64,000 nt of DNA from Aldrovandia affinis (Eukaryota > Chordata > Actinopteri > Notacanthiformes > Halosauridae), in contig JAINUG010000072.1 in assembly GCA_029706075.1 (NCBI GenBank), positions 2,669,367 through 2,733,366 on the forward strand, written 5' to 3'. Under the pieces are notes generated by a model. It was not told the DNA's origin and did no database searches. It saw only the letters and a program-made list of their open reading frames with translations. The position numbers and the translations under genes are program-made. Of this stretch, positions 33,691-46,522 are shown one piece after another. Within the stretch, counting starts at the first letter, position 1; every line of letters begins with the position of its first letter.

Positions 33691-36600
33691 TACCTGCTGC
33701 ATGTCACGACTGTGCTATCCAACACATACTGCTTTTCAAAATGATACTTGTATCCTGGCATCCAAATGCTTTTTTTCTCTCTGCAGGGGAGTACAGATGT
33801 TACCTCTAAAGCTGAAGGCGACATGCCCCTCCCCCACCACCTCCATAAACCACATCTATGGTTTGAAATCAGTTGTTGTTATGACAATGGTTTCTTGTCT
33901 CTTGTGCTAAGATATTAACGACTGCAGAGGGATGAAGGTGATGGGTGTCGTTTTTCATCTTCTGGCTTGTAATATCTCATTTTAATCTGGCCTGAGCTGA
34001 GCTAAGAAGAATCTACAGTTTAACCACAGCCTTCATACAAGTATGATTTATTTTGCTTAGCTAGCTAATACGCTTCTTTACAGTTTCACAGATATTTGAT
34101 TTCTCTTATGCATTTAAAGTAGCCTACATTCCACTTGAGATACCATTGAAGATTTTGTAGGTCATTTTTGTATAAATAATGGGCATTTTATTGTATATAG
34201 ATTAGGCCTACGTAGGCTGCGTACTTTTGTTTATAGTAGACACACAGTGGTTTGGGCTAGGACTTGCCCACAGTGGGCTAAGACACAATGGGTTTATACT
34301 TTTGGCTTATTTTTATGTTAGGGTTTACACTTTTTTATAGTGTGGGCTTGCCCACATGTGGCCAGCATTCCAGCTTCCACATTGTGATAGCCCAATTGAA
34401 TCCTGTTAGGGCCCAGTGCGGGCTATCCCATTGTGATGATGATCTTACTGTGGGCCAGCCCTAGCTCTCTACAGGAAAGAAGTAGTGCCAGCAGGTCCTT
34501 ATTGCTCGTCATTATTGTTTTCCCTGTTTTTATTGTTTTATGCATCCTGTAGCACTTTGAGATTGTCTCACAATGAAAAGTGCATTATAAATCAAATTAT
34601 TTTATAATTATTATTATATTATTATTAGTATTATTGGTAGTAATAGTATTATTATTATAAATAACAGTACCTGATTCTCCACCTGGCAACTATATGGCAA
34701 TCCTATCTTGTAGGCTAGTTAGGTCATTATTTATGATGAGCTAGCTAGATAGTCAAAACTAGCCAGAGCCACAAACTCGACAAATCAATAGCTAGGTAGC
34801 TAAATTAGCTTGTTATATACAGTAGATTATATCATCAAGCAAACATACCATTTGAAATAAACTCAGATTTGCACAAAGATATACCATCTTAGCTTCATAT
34901 ATCTGACAAAAAGATATATTTTATCCAGCTTCTCTAAGCCAAAAATCTCTCTCTATTTTTTAGTCTCTTATTTAGTCTCTAGATTTTAAAGAGTTGAATA
35001 GGACAATAAAAAATGTCTTGGACCTGGCGGATATACTGTATTATACCCTCTTTGCCCTCTTGCCGTTAATGATCTGGGTCACCAGAGCTGAAACACCACT
35101 ATCAATGCAATGATAAATCCAAGCTGTTTCTGGTAAACCTACCAAGATCTCCTCTTCTTTTGAAATACGTGCAAAACAATTATTTTAAAGGTGCAGTTGA
35201 TATATATTGGTACTTCCTATGTTTCTAGTGAATATAGTAGAATTCTGGATGTCCTGTAACCATCTCACACAGTTGTACAGTTTCTATGGATTGCTTAGTG
35301 TGATTCAGAGGCATAGGAGAGTTCATGTCGTTGTATTTACTGTTACAAATGTTGTTACAAAGCCACCTTAAGCAGAGTTCCTGTGAGCTTGATCCTGAAG
35401 TTGTCTTGAACCAAACTTCATGTGCATGTTTTTTCAAACACTGCACATTTATACTTTTGGCTCCTCAATTTGAAGGTCTTATCAATATTAGCAGTAGAGA
35501 TGAAAGGTTCTGTACTGGAGAGGGTCCAGTCTTGGGAACAGTACAAAAACAAAAAACAGAGGCAAGGATACTGTTCCACCACCTATCCCCGCCCCATCCC
35601 CCTACAAATCAAACCCTTGATCTACCCCCGTTCCATCCATGTACAAATCAAATCAATCATTTTAATAATAAAAAATAATAAAAACTAAAGATCTATTATG
35701 TGATATTATGTAAAGAGATATGCAGAGGGTATATTTAGTACATGAAAAATCACCGCAAACTTTATGAGGTTTGATTAATGTACACCACAACAGCTCTGAA
35801 CAATCCATTTAAGCTTCTTTAAGAATGGCTGTGATTCATCTTATGTCATCATCAGTGCTCTATAACTGTACGAGGAGAAAAGGCTTAAATTACAATAAGG
35901 TCAATTTTATGTCATTTGTAATCAAATATTTATATCAAATTTGATTTATTATGTATTTTATTTTATTTGGGGGGGTTCTTATTGCTTCACAGATAACTAA
36001 ACAAAACTCTTCTCAAACCTCATTTAGAATATTCCAGTGGAAATGAGGAGTACCCTTGTAGCCCATGCGCTGAAGAGCTTCGGTGTCGAGATACGCCAGC
36101 CTTGCTATGTCTCTAATTGGTATTTGCAAGTGCGAGCGCCAACACTGTGTCCAAATGAAAGGGCCTCATGACTAATGAAGGAGACACATGGTCCCTGCAC
36201 ACCACATGGATCCCAGCCCTACTTATATTAACCACTTCCTTCACCCTTTATGTTTTGGTCTCCTATGGAGCATGAACCTTTTGTACAGGATATAAAAATA
36301 TGGTCCTGGTGGCACAGGAGGAACACGGTAACATATAAATTACAGTGGCTGTAATCAAATCCCAATGTGCTAACAAAATTGTCAGCTGATGGGTTTGCTT
36401 ATGTAAACAGAGACAGATATCACAATCAAACCAATATATACAATAAACTGGCCTTCTCGTTTTGCATTTTTTGTTGTCGTTCAAGCCTTTCAAGTGGTTT
36501 GTGTATTTATAAAATCAACCCCACATATCAACCCCAAGCTAATTAACTTACCCCACAGAACTGATTCATGAAATAATCTAACACCCGGTTACCCTCCAAA

Positions 36601-37179
36601 CTTTGCATGCTGTATTTTTTTTGGTAAATAGTGATTTTCCCAAACTATAGCCTGAAGTCTTTCGTTTGCAGCTGGCATAGTCATGAGCACAAACCACCTC
36701 ATTTAATTATCAGATCGCTATAATGACAATTTAACCGTCCAGGCAAATTTGCTTAGGAGGCAGTGATAATATTTACCAAAAGGAAATTATTGATGTAGAA
36801 GGGAAATTAGGGCACGGAAATGAAAGCTTTTTGAGGCTCATTCAATGTCCTTGGCATTCTACATTGCAACTTGAAATAAAAAAGCCAGATCTTTTTGGTC
36901 AAGTAAGTCATAGGAAATTCTTTACTGCCTACACTACCTTTGGCTATGTTGTTTTGAGGTTTAAAAATGCATTTATTCTGACTGAAACTGCATATTTTAT
37001 GCATATCCAAGAAATATGAAACATTAAGTGATAAAAACATTTAAGAGCACATCATTAAAATTTGTATTTGTTAATGCGTTAAAGCAGAGAGATTTTTATA
37101 ATTATATCACAGGAAAAATATAATGGGATTCAAAACTGTGAAAGTTCTGACTGGCAAATGTTTGATCTATTATATTATA
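33691..37179. other. Non-coding stretch, no gene recognised
   Basis: It contains diverged direct copies of a gtgggct motif at about 34255-34455, a LINE-like end with (ATT)n at 34530-34660, and a high-complexity AT-rich segment at 36590-36800 with TAAT cores. No gene is recognised. Confidence 0.5.
34530..34660 (+). repeat. LINE-like 3' end followed by (ATT)n
   Basis: tagcactttgagattgtctc and aaaagtgcattataaatcaa, followed by an ATT-rich array, resemble the 3' terminus of dispersed fish LINEs that end in trinucleotide repeats. The coding part is absent. Family is not assigned. Confidence 0.45.
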
Positions 37180-37732
37180 CACTACCGTTCAAAAGTTTGG
37201 GGTCACCTGCTGGAAACTATTTTTATCTCATAATTGACAATGCTTTACACCGTATACATTTCTGTAAATACTTTAAAATGACAAAAAACACATGTAACAA
37301 TGAACAAAATGAACATCAAAGAAATGTTCAAGAAAATTATATTGAAAATTGAATCTTGGATTCCTCAAAATAGTCACCCTTTGGCGTGAGAATAGCCTCA
37401 TAAACAGTGGCCATTCGGTTAATAAGTTTTAGCAGGAAATCACCCGACATGTTTTCCCAGCTATCCTGCAGCAATTCCCAGAGAAACTTGTGGGTTGCTT
37501 TGCTTTGACTCTTCCTTTCCAGTTTGTCCCATACAAGTTCTATGGGATTGAGGTCTGGGCACTGGGCAGGCCAGGTCTTTAGTTTGAGTTGTTGTTCACC
37601 TTCCTCCTTCACCAGATAGTTCTTGCACAACTTCAAGGTGTGTTTCGGGTCGTTATCTTGCTGAAGAATGAAGGAGTGCCCGATTAGCCATAGTCCAGAT
37701 GGAAGGTGACCCCAAACTTTTGAACGGTAGTG
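37180..37732 (-). mobile_element. DD38E-family Tc1 element, truncated internally
   Basis: The ends cactaccgttcaaaagtttg and its exact complement lie at 37180 and 37732, each next to TA. The element is 553 bp, about half of full length, and retains only the transposase C-terminal region on the minus strand. It is immediately followed by (TA)n and (AG)n repeats and then by a different Tc1 element. Confidence 0.9.
37337..37712 (-). pseudogene. Tc1/mariner transposase C-terminal half, DD38E spacing
   Basis: Minus-strand translation contains LQQDNDPKHT (second catalytic aspartate, codon 37655-37657), then WPAQCPDLNPIELVWDKLER with the catalytic glutamate at codon 37538-37540. The D-to-E interval is 38 residues, matching the described DD38E (Intruder) group rather than DD34E Tc1. 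The C-terminus (MATVYEAILTPKGDYFEES) looks intact to a stop at 37337. The N-terminal DNA-binding domain and first aspartate are missing. The open frame upstream of the element is only read-through of the (AG)n tract. Confidence 0.85.
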
Positions 37733-37734
37733 TA

Positions 37735-37752
37735 TATTATATATATATATAT

Positions 37753-37833
<81 letters not shown>
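37735..37833 (+). repeat. (TA)n/(AG)n microsatellite between two transposons
   Basis: AT-alternating sequence to 37752, then an uninterrupted (AG)n of 79 bases at 37755-37833. It sits in the 105-base gap between the DD38E element and the DD36E element. Confidence 0.95.
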
Positions 37834-37837
<4 letters not shown>

Positions 37838-38930
37838 CACCGGAACTGCCAAAATAAAGGAAACACCAACATAAAGTGTCTTAATAGGGTGTTGGGCCAC
37901 CATGAGCTGCCAGTAAAGCTTCAATATGCCTTGGCACAGATTCTACAAGTGTATGGAACTGTATTGGAGGGATGCAACAACATTCTTCCATGATAAATTC
38001 CACTATTGGTGTTTTGTTGATAGTGGTGGAAAACGCTGTCTCAGGCATTGCTCCAGAATCACCTATAAGTGTCCAATTGGGTTGAGATCTGGTGACTATG
38101 GCATGGCCATGGCATATGGTTTACATTGTTTTCATCGTCTTCTAACCATTCATTGACCACTCTTGCCCTCTGCATGGGAGAAATATCATCCTGGAAGAGA
38201 CCACTCTCATCCGGATATAAATGCGTCATCATAGGATTAAGGTGATCACTCAGGTGGCTTTATATTTATTGGCATTCACCTTGCCCTTTAAAGGATTGAG
38301 TGGACCTAAACCATCACAGGAAAATGCACCCCACATCATAACAAAGCCGCCAGACACCTTCACTGTTGGAAGCAAGCACTCTGGTCTGTCGGTTTATTTT
38401 GGCATGCACCACACATGCACTCATCTGCTTGTTGAGAATAGGGAATAAGGATGACTCATCTGACCTGCGACCTGACCATAGTATCCCTCTCTGTGAAGTT
38501 CTCGATTAAACTGCCTGCTCATGCCCTAGATTGATATGTGCAGTTATCTGATTCAGAGTTGCTTGTCTGTTTTGTCTTACATCTCAAACCAATGCATGGA
38601 TATCACGGTCGAAGAGTATGTGTCTACGACTGCAGTTGCCCCTAGTTGATGATGTCTTTCCCTCAGACTTCCATGCCAACATCACTGTGGAGGACGTCGG
38701 TCTCGGCCACGTGGGAGTGGCATGGCTGTCTGTGTTTTATATGTTGTGGAGGCCTTTGGAGCAGTGAGACTTTCCGGGGGCAGGTTTGGCACTCTCACAG
38801 GGTGTGAGAGAACTGTCGCCCAGAAGGGAGCTCCAAAGGCCATAATTGGTTTAATTATTATTTAATTATTTAATTGGTGTCAATCAGTCAATTCATATGG
38901 AAGCATTTCCTTCATGTTGGCAGTTACCTG
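37838..38930 (-). mobile_element. Near-full-length DD36E-family Tc1 element
   Basis: The left end ggaactgccaaaataaagg is followed by aaacaccaacataaagtg. The right end ccttcatgttggcagttacc followed by tg ends at 38930. At 1.09 kb this is the longest copy of the family here. The interior carries the whole transposase region on the minus strand, badly decayed (38000-38620). The left terminal repeat is damaged next to the (AG)n tract, so the TA target cannot be confirmed there. Confidence 0.85.
38000..38620 (-). pseudogene. DD36E-type transposase, decayed
   Basis: Minus-strand fragments can be matched to the sibling at 27217. FQDDISP replaces the expected aspartate motif with DNAPIH, ARVVNEWLEDDEN and HMPWP follow, and the PIEHLW motif is shifted out of frame by a two-base insertion and reads as QLDT. 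C-terminal LRQRFPPL is recognisable near 38030. The N-terminal region includes the block at 38470-38610 (QSEI/ISDCLS-like), which reappears inverted in the element at 58053. Stops and frameshifts rule out function. Confidence 0.7.
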
Positions 38931-41900
38931 TCCATTGTAACAAGAGAAGTTACCCATACCAAGCTAAATTCATTACGTTATTACCGCCAGTAGTTGGTAG
39001 CATAACATCATGAACTACAATGTTAGTTAACTTACCCAGGTTTAACTTCAGGAGAAACTGCAGCTTTAATCGGAATAAACTGTCATGCTACTCCCCCACA
39101 CCCCCCCCTGATTACTGAGACCTTACCCTGTGCAAATTAAATTGAAAAAAGGTGCCCACTTAATTAAATACCTTTTTTATATTGTCAAGAGAAGAAGAAA
39201 ACATATCTTTAACAATGGCACTCAGAGTGGGTTTTATACTCAAATACACAAAACAAGGAGATTTGTAAATGGGAGGGTAACCCCATCAGTAGACACTACG
39301 TAGCGCTGTGCCAATTTCTCTTGAATTAACACAATATCAGTATTACAGCAGCTATTGCTGAGGAAGTTTGTTATCTAGTCCATGCTACTGCAGTAACATC
39401 CTCTTTAATGGAGCTGGACCGTATTGGAGGGCTTTTATCCAGCTATGCGCTGTAAAGGCAGGAGAAAGACAGCTGCTTGAATGATGCAAGCATGCATATG
39501 CATGCCATGGAAGACATCTCCTCTGTTTGTGGAAGCATGTACAAAGGGAGAGGGATCCTCGCCAGCACCCTGTGGTTCATTCAGACGATGATGCAGCCAG
39601 GAAGCAAGCATCAATCACACCCAACATCGACACGGACAGAGCGGTCACTAGGCCCTGGCTGCTCTCATGGGTGATGAAGCAAATTAGCAGGAGAGAAATA
39701 GATATTTGATATTTGAATCATTTTACCATTGCAAACCGACTAACTCAGGGGTCCCCAGCACTGGTCCTGGGGACCCACTGTGTAAGTGGGTTTTTGTTCC
39801 AAGCATAATGGCAAGCTCTGAATTTTAAATAGCTGTTAATTGTTCTTAGACACTTTTTGTTTAGAATGATTTACTCTCTTAAGGCCATATGTTAGAAATA
39901 GGTATTCATGCCATGAATGTCCAATATTCACATCCCAGTACTTTTAATCAGCCAGATCAAGCAATGCTTTAATTTCCTGTAATGTGCTTTATATCACATG
40001 ATTCCTTTAGAAAGAGGTTCGATTTTTAAAAATGTATTCAATTATAGACTGGCAGGTGAAATCAGTGGGGTCCGAATTGTGAATTCAATGACAGAGAAAA
40101 TGGCAATGAGGTACACGTGTATTGTGTTAAAATACATTTAAGGGAAAAAAATATGGTAGTACTTGCACACGTTATCAACAACCTTAACTGATCAAGAGAT
40201 TGTCTCTAACAAAAGCCAGCAACCTAGGACCATGGTTGCACTGGTAAAGAAGTTTAGATAATGGCAAGGTCAACTACACCATTCTCCTCAATTTATAATA
40301 TAAGTTTGTTTGAGTTTCTAAACAAGGCTGAACAGAATGCCATTATAGGTGTATCATTATAGATGATACAGAATGCCCTTCAATTTTTAAACCCCAAATA
40401 ATCAGGTTCAATGGCAACCCACCCAACTTCAAGGTGGATTGATTCTTCTTAAGAGTCCTTTCCAACTGAATGCATCGATGCTCATGGACATTCAATAGCT
40501 ATACTGTTGCAAAAGTTTTCCATTTGCGGTGCAGATCTGTGAAACCAAAGCAAAGCATATCCCCAAAACATATCTTTAATCTTTGGAGGGGAAAAAAAGT
40601 TGTAAAATGTCAGTACAGTAATGATTTTTCTATGCACAGCCTTTTGTGATGGAAAATATATGTTAAAAGGAAGAAAAATGAACCTGTTCACATGATAGAA
40701 TTTCTTTGGTTATGTACCTTCTCAGTTTAAAATTCTACATTACAGGAAATCACAATGAATAATTATTGCAAATCCTTCATTGGCCAATTTTAAGTGTATA
40801 CTAATCATCTGAAGCATCAAAGTATAGGATTTCTGAATTCATTTAGTTTTGAAAAGAGACAACCAACTGAAATATTTGTGTCCTAAATCAGGAAACACCA
40901 TATATGCAGCACCAATCAGATAGACCTGTTTAGTTGGGTGAGAAGTGTTCTTCGGTCTACAAAAGCCATTGAATTGGTTTCATGTATGTATTCTTTTTAG
41001 CTTCTGTGATTAAAGGAAGGCTTTGATAAATCAGCATTGCCCCTATGGTATAGTTCATTACCTTGTGTAATCTGCTCATGCATTCTGCCACTCATCATTT
41101 AGATCTTACTTTTAGTTCAATTATCAGTAGAATTCCAATGCATTAATACCTGTCATGAGAAGATATGAAAACATTGGAAATTGTAATTAAATTGAAACAA
41201 GATGACATCTGGAAGTAGCGATGCTAAAACATTTTTTTATGAATCCTATCTCTCAACATATTAGAATCCATGTTAATTAATGGCTAATGGCAACAATAGT
41301 TTCCAGCTGATGGATCTAGACATATACCCCTTTATTCGCCTCCTAATGCAACACAAAATGTTACTTTATTATTTCAACAAAAGGTCAATGCATTCTGACA
41401 TATTAAGATGTTAAATAATATTATAGTTTTATAGTATGTCTGTCTATCGGCAATACCCTACCATCTATGAATATTCATATCACAGCATCAGCATAGAGTA
41501 AAAAGGTGACACTCAGATGGGTGCATTACTGCAAACATTACATTAATTTGACATCCTTAGCTTGCTAGCAAGCTATCTAGCTAGATCCATTCTCAAACAT
41601 TTCAAGTTCAATAATCATACCTAATATTTTAAAAGAAAAAATGCAATATGCGTTCATTCAGTAGACCAGAAATACATAATTTATCAAAAGATGTGAAACC
41701 TTTTTAATGAGCAATGTAAATCCATGCACTCTTAAACTTCAATTGAGTTTTATGGGGATGTCAGTTGATTAGTCAGACAGTTAATTACTGTACCTCCATA
41801 ACTGAATTGAGGAATTGGGAGCAAAAAAATGTATGTTAAACGACGTATGTACGGATGGTTTAATAGGCATCCTTCTTCATAGGGTTTACAAACTATGGTT

Positions 41901-42680
41901 GTGACTATTTCATGGGTTTCCATTGTTTTCACTGTGGGACTGATTCCGGACTAGCTGAGTATCACCATTGTCCCTCAAACCCGTCTAAACCCTTCCTTAA
42001 CATTGCCAACTTGGACAGCTAATAACGTTAAGCAATGTATGCTAATGTAAATTAGCTCTCACGCTAGCAAGTTTTCTTGTGATAATAGGCTATAACGTTA
42101 GCTGGCACATCATCTTACCTTCTACTTTGTGGATATACTGTATCCCTCAATCCAATGACTGTATCCCATCTGTTGGAGTGATTTGGTGATCCCCACGCTG
42201 TCGACCCACTTTTTACCGAAGCATTTACGGGAGGGAGGTGATGCAGACTTGTTGTCCACCTACCTGCCATCGTTTTAAAATGTAACACTTCTGGATATTC
42301 CCACCCTGGGCTCCTTTACGTTTTCAATATGACCACCAGAAGAATAAAGCCCATTTGTACCACTAGGGAGAATGAGTGTTGTTCTGTTCATGTGTGTTGA
42401 CTAGGCTACAGCCAAAGAGGAAATATCTCGCTAACTTTAAACATTCTGTGGACCTGCATCCAAATGCGCTTGCTGATGCATGCTGTGCTTTCAGCGCAGT
42501 CTCTGAATTTACACAGAAGACTGTTAGGGTGCTTTAGAGTTTAACTGCCAATGCGTCAAGAAAACGTTGAAATAAAATGCTGAAATAAAAATACCTGTGG
42601 TGTTCAACTCAACTGGAGCCTTTGACCATAACCTGTGGACATTGCAAACTCCCAAGGACTTTAGCTGTATTTGAATCATC
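38931..42680. other. Non-coding stretch, no gene recognised
   Basis: Apart from the repeat at 39745, the sequence is AT-rich and apparently single-copy. It contains a short inverted pair gctaataacgtta and taacgttagct at about 42020 and 42092. No exon is recognised. Confidence 0.5.
39745..39960 (+). repeat. Fragment of a dispersed fish repeat
   Basis: aggggtccccagcactggtc, ctggggacccactgtg and gtgggtttttgttcc resemble a widespread vertebrate repeat (tcctggagggcc... gtttttgttcc type). A shorter possible relative in the other orientation is near 55765-55818. Class uncertain. Confidence 0.4.
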
Positions 42681-42689
42681 TCAAGGAAA

Positions 42690-42985
42690 GAAACGTGGTT
42701 ATTGCACCATTTCTAGGGTAACATTGCATTATGTTTGTGGAGAGTGATCGCTGGTGAAACAGCGTGACCTTGAGCCGGAGGTTAATATGGGATTTAATGC
42801 CAAGGGGGAGGCCCTGAGGATATGTGCCCTCGCTGCTCCTCGCCTGACAGCGAGACAAATATGAAATGAGTCAGAGCGCTTGGGCGTAGAGCTGCCCGGG
42901 CTAGCTGTCCACCCACGCCACTGGTAAAGGAGGCAAGTGAGGCATTTATCTACTCGTTCATTTTTAGAGGACAAGACAAGCCAAC
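42690..42985. other. Candidate conserved non-coding element
   Basis: High-complexity sequence of moderate GC (agcgtgaccttgagccggag; aatatgaaatgagtcagagc) without repeats. It contains a TRE-like tgagtca and a nuclear-receptor half-site tgacctt. Conservation is untested, and it could equally be neutral. Confidence 0.25.
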
Positions 42986-45900
42986 TTGCTTCAGGGCCAT
43001 TTGTTCACAATGTTTGACAGAACGGGCTGTCGTTAAGCCTTTACAATGGCTGACGTGAAGGTTGGCTCAGCAGTTTTAACTCACCTCAAATTTAGTCTGC
43101 ACGTACAGTACGGCAAGCAAAACAAGCTTTCCAATTCTGTGAATTTGAGAGTTAGCCAATAAATTATTTTTAGATTTATATTCCATTAAGCTATGTAATC
43201 TCAATGACCCCTTGATACAAACATCAATAAATAAAAAAGCATTGTAGGTAAAAGTATGGTGGTCAGTCACAGTTTGCCTTGGTTGTGATGATCAAAACTT
43301 GGAATAAAAACAACTGTAATAGTGCCACCATGAGGCAAAATGGATGCCATATTTTGTGTGTGGACAACTACCATAGCCATGTGCAACCTTGTGATGTTTG
43401 TTAGTTTTCAATAAACCTTATGGCCATATTTTAGCAACATAGCAAGTGACAGAAAGAAAGAGAAATTAAAACAAATCTGTACAATGACAACAGCATGCTT
43501 ATGCATGTGCCTTCTGCCTGAAAAGTGTTCCCTAATAAAGGAAAAGACTGCATTAATTCCACTGGACTCCCTCGAAAAGGGAACACAAACAATAAAAACC
43601 ACCCATTTTCCCTTTCAATTTATGCTAATGACAAAGGCTAATATTAGTGTTATTCGTGAGAGCAGTGTAAATTAAAATATGGAACTGCAATCAGGAGACA
43701 ATTTATTTTCATGTGGAAGCACTATTACAAAACTGCAACATTTGTTAAATATTTTAATGTTTTGTTGGGTACCATAAGGATATGTATTTATGAAAAATTC
43801 GGATATGGTATATATATTCTTAGTTTTCCTCAGATATACTGTGTGCTTTCACGTAATACTGAGCTTTGTTCCCTTGGCAACCAGCACCATTTTGCATGTT
43901 ATTGTTTAGAAAAGCACTTTGGCTCTTTAAATATGCATACGTATATGATTTCCATTGCCCAACAGCATGGCTTTAAGTAGTCCTGGAGACCTGTAAAAAT
44001 ATTATTTTTGTTGCTGTGTGGAGTGAAGAGTGAAGCGGCCATTGACAGTGAGGTGCTAGCCTGATGGTGCCTGCAATGAAAATGCCTTCACTGTTTGTTT
44101 GCATCAGTAGAGCACTAAGCATACATTATGAAGTGTGAGACTGCATCACACGTAACATCATCATCATCATCAGACACACATGGACTTATGGTAATAGCTG
44201 TTTGCCTAGAAACAGAATTGCATGTGAACAGTTACAGTGCATAAGCAATGATCATTTCAAAGACTTCTATCCAGAGACCAGGAAACCATGCAGTACCTGA
44301 TCCTACAAGATACCAAAAGAAACATGCTCAGTAGGTGCTAGTGCTAGTATTCTCCTGTCCAACACAGTTTGCAGAGTCCAGTGACCATCACAACTGATGA
44401 AAAAAACCCACACTACAACACATTCATACTACAATATATCCAAAATTCTGGGAGTATTTGAGATCACAAATTGTTCTTTAGACATGATTTGAGGGGAATG
44501 CCAGGGCCGTATTTCTGAAATTGCTAAGCACTGTTTTAGCATGTGTATTTCAGGTGGTAGCAATGAAAATGACTGCCACCTGCTATGAAAATGGGCCCTA
44601 AAGTAGAGTAATCTGTAATCTCTCTGTTCAGAGTTGATTTAATTGAGCCCTTTTTTGGCAACTTGACGCGCTCTTTTCCTCTGCAGTTTCTGCTGCACCA
44701 ACATGACATAAAATCGCTTATTACGGACATGCGAAGGCTGCATGGTGCCGTCATTGCATGGAGAGCAACAGACAAAAAGGGCTCTACGATTTTGTCAAAC
44801 GACAAATCATTTGTTTCGGATGGAACGGATGCATTATTTTTTTTAAGAGATGGTGGGACACTTTATTTATTTATAGTCAAGACTTCAATTTAGTGCTGAG
44901 CCTTTGACATGAGCAAAACTGTGCTTTTCAACAAGCCTCTCAAAATCTCTTCTGAGATGAAAACGTCCTGTAGGCTCGGCTCGAATTCCTGTTGTGTGCA
45001 GCTGACTGTTAATTAAAAAGCAATCGTTGCATTCCCCTCTCTCCTCCTTTTCACAATCCATTCCCTCAGTGCTCACATCTGAGGGTTTACTGAATGAGCA
45101 TGTTGGAAAAAAAGTGCCTATGTTTATTGCTAGGCCAAGAAACTACATTGCCTGAATCCAGCTGCAACAAATAATGGCTTTAAGTAATAAACGCATACAC
45201 ATGCTGTGTAGAGATAAGCTGGAGAAAGAGCAGTGTCAAATGAGGAAAAAAATTACTATATGATATGCAAAGTAAAGGAGCAAGCTGAGCATGGCATCTT
45301 TCCTTTTTTCTCTGTGAGAGTTCTCATCGCAGGCCACGCATGGTGAGTTGCCTGTAGCCATTTTTGTCTGAGGAGTTGATAATGGCACTTCATTCCAAAC
45401 CCTGAATGGCTGGAGCTAGTAGCAGTGAGTGATGTGTTGAGAGACCATCTGGGGAAGCACCACTGCCCCTCACCAGCAGTAATCCCTCGGCAGCGAAGTG
45501 GCGGTCAGACCTGCTGCCACCACCTGGTGGAGGCGAGACAAGGACACCCTCCCCCACCCCTTGGAAAGATTAATATTTATGCGCACACTTTGTTTTCATG
45601 TGATTTGTGCTTTGCATGTGATTAGCGAACTGCAGCCTCAGGCCATCCAGAGTTGGCAGAACATCCAGCAAAGGAACAGAGAAAAATGAATGCATCAAAT
45701 TTTGCAGTCTGCCCCCTACGCTCCAGCTAATCCGATCTCTCGAACCCTTTCAAGGCACTCCTCAGCGATGAAGGCAGATGGCACCCATGTCTCTGGAGGC
45801 ATGACAAACTTTATGGGGGCCTTCTTCCTGATCTAACAAGTGCTCTTGGAAAGATAACTTTTTTATGGGGAACTTTTTTCCCCTCTTCACTGTCTCAAAT

Positions 45901-46102
45901 TCAGCAAATTCCCTGGGGATGCAATTAAAATGGAGGGAGATTCAACCTGATGCATTGCTACTGAACCCTGGTCAGAAGTCGCCACCTAGGCTGCTCATAC
46001 AATGTCTACTGGAAATGATCCCGCTCACTGTTTGACCTGGTGTCGGATTAGAAAGGAGGGTAATTGGAGGGCAGAGGTCAGGGAACCATTAGACGTAAAC
46101 TG
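42986..46102. other. Non-coding stretch, no gene recognised
   Basis: The interval 44640-45080 is high-complexity. It has an acceptor-like ttttcctctgcag at 44675-44687, followed by a frame open to 44893, but the peptide is unrecognised and lacks a donor site. The rest is AT-rich unique DNA. Confidence 0.45.
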
Positions 46103-46522
46103 CTCAATAGCTATGTTTCCATTCACTTAACGAATTTCAGGCAAACAACTAAATGGTCACAAAAATACTGTATGAAACTTTTGCCAGTAAAGGTGCATTT
46201 CCATTAAACTGGCTTTTGGCGAACAAAAACCTTATAAAAGTCAATATTCCGTGATGATAGTGGAAACAGCTGACTAAAATATTGTCACATGACTTATGCG
46301 GAACATCAACAATTATTAGGTAAGAAACATTTCCACCACCATTAGTTGCACAAAACATTTTATTGACAGCAAAATTATCCCGCCATGTCAAACATATAAA
46401 CTCAAACGATATTGAGCAATGTAAACCGACATTTGTTGTTTTCATCATGACTGTCGAGAAACCTTTTTGTGCAATATTACTTTTTTAAATAAAAATTGTG
46501 TAATGTAAAAATAGCTATTGAG
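46103..46522. mobile_element. Possible short terminal-inverted-repeat element
   Basis: ctcaatagctat at 46103 is exactly complementary to atagctattgag at 46511-46522, and the similarity continues imperfectly inward for about 20 more bases. The interior repeats tttccatt-type motifs. About 420 bp, no coding content, and no target duplication established. Confidence 0.35.

Noticed and set aside
37735-37924. Upstream extension of the 195-codon frame with long serine/leucine run
   Set aside because: It is translation of the (AG)n microsatellite joined to the transposase fragment. Only the part inside 37337-37712 is transposase.
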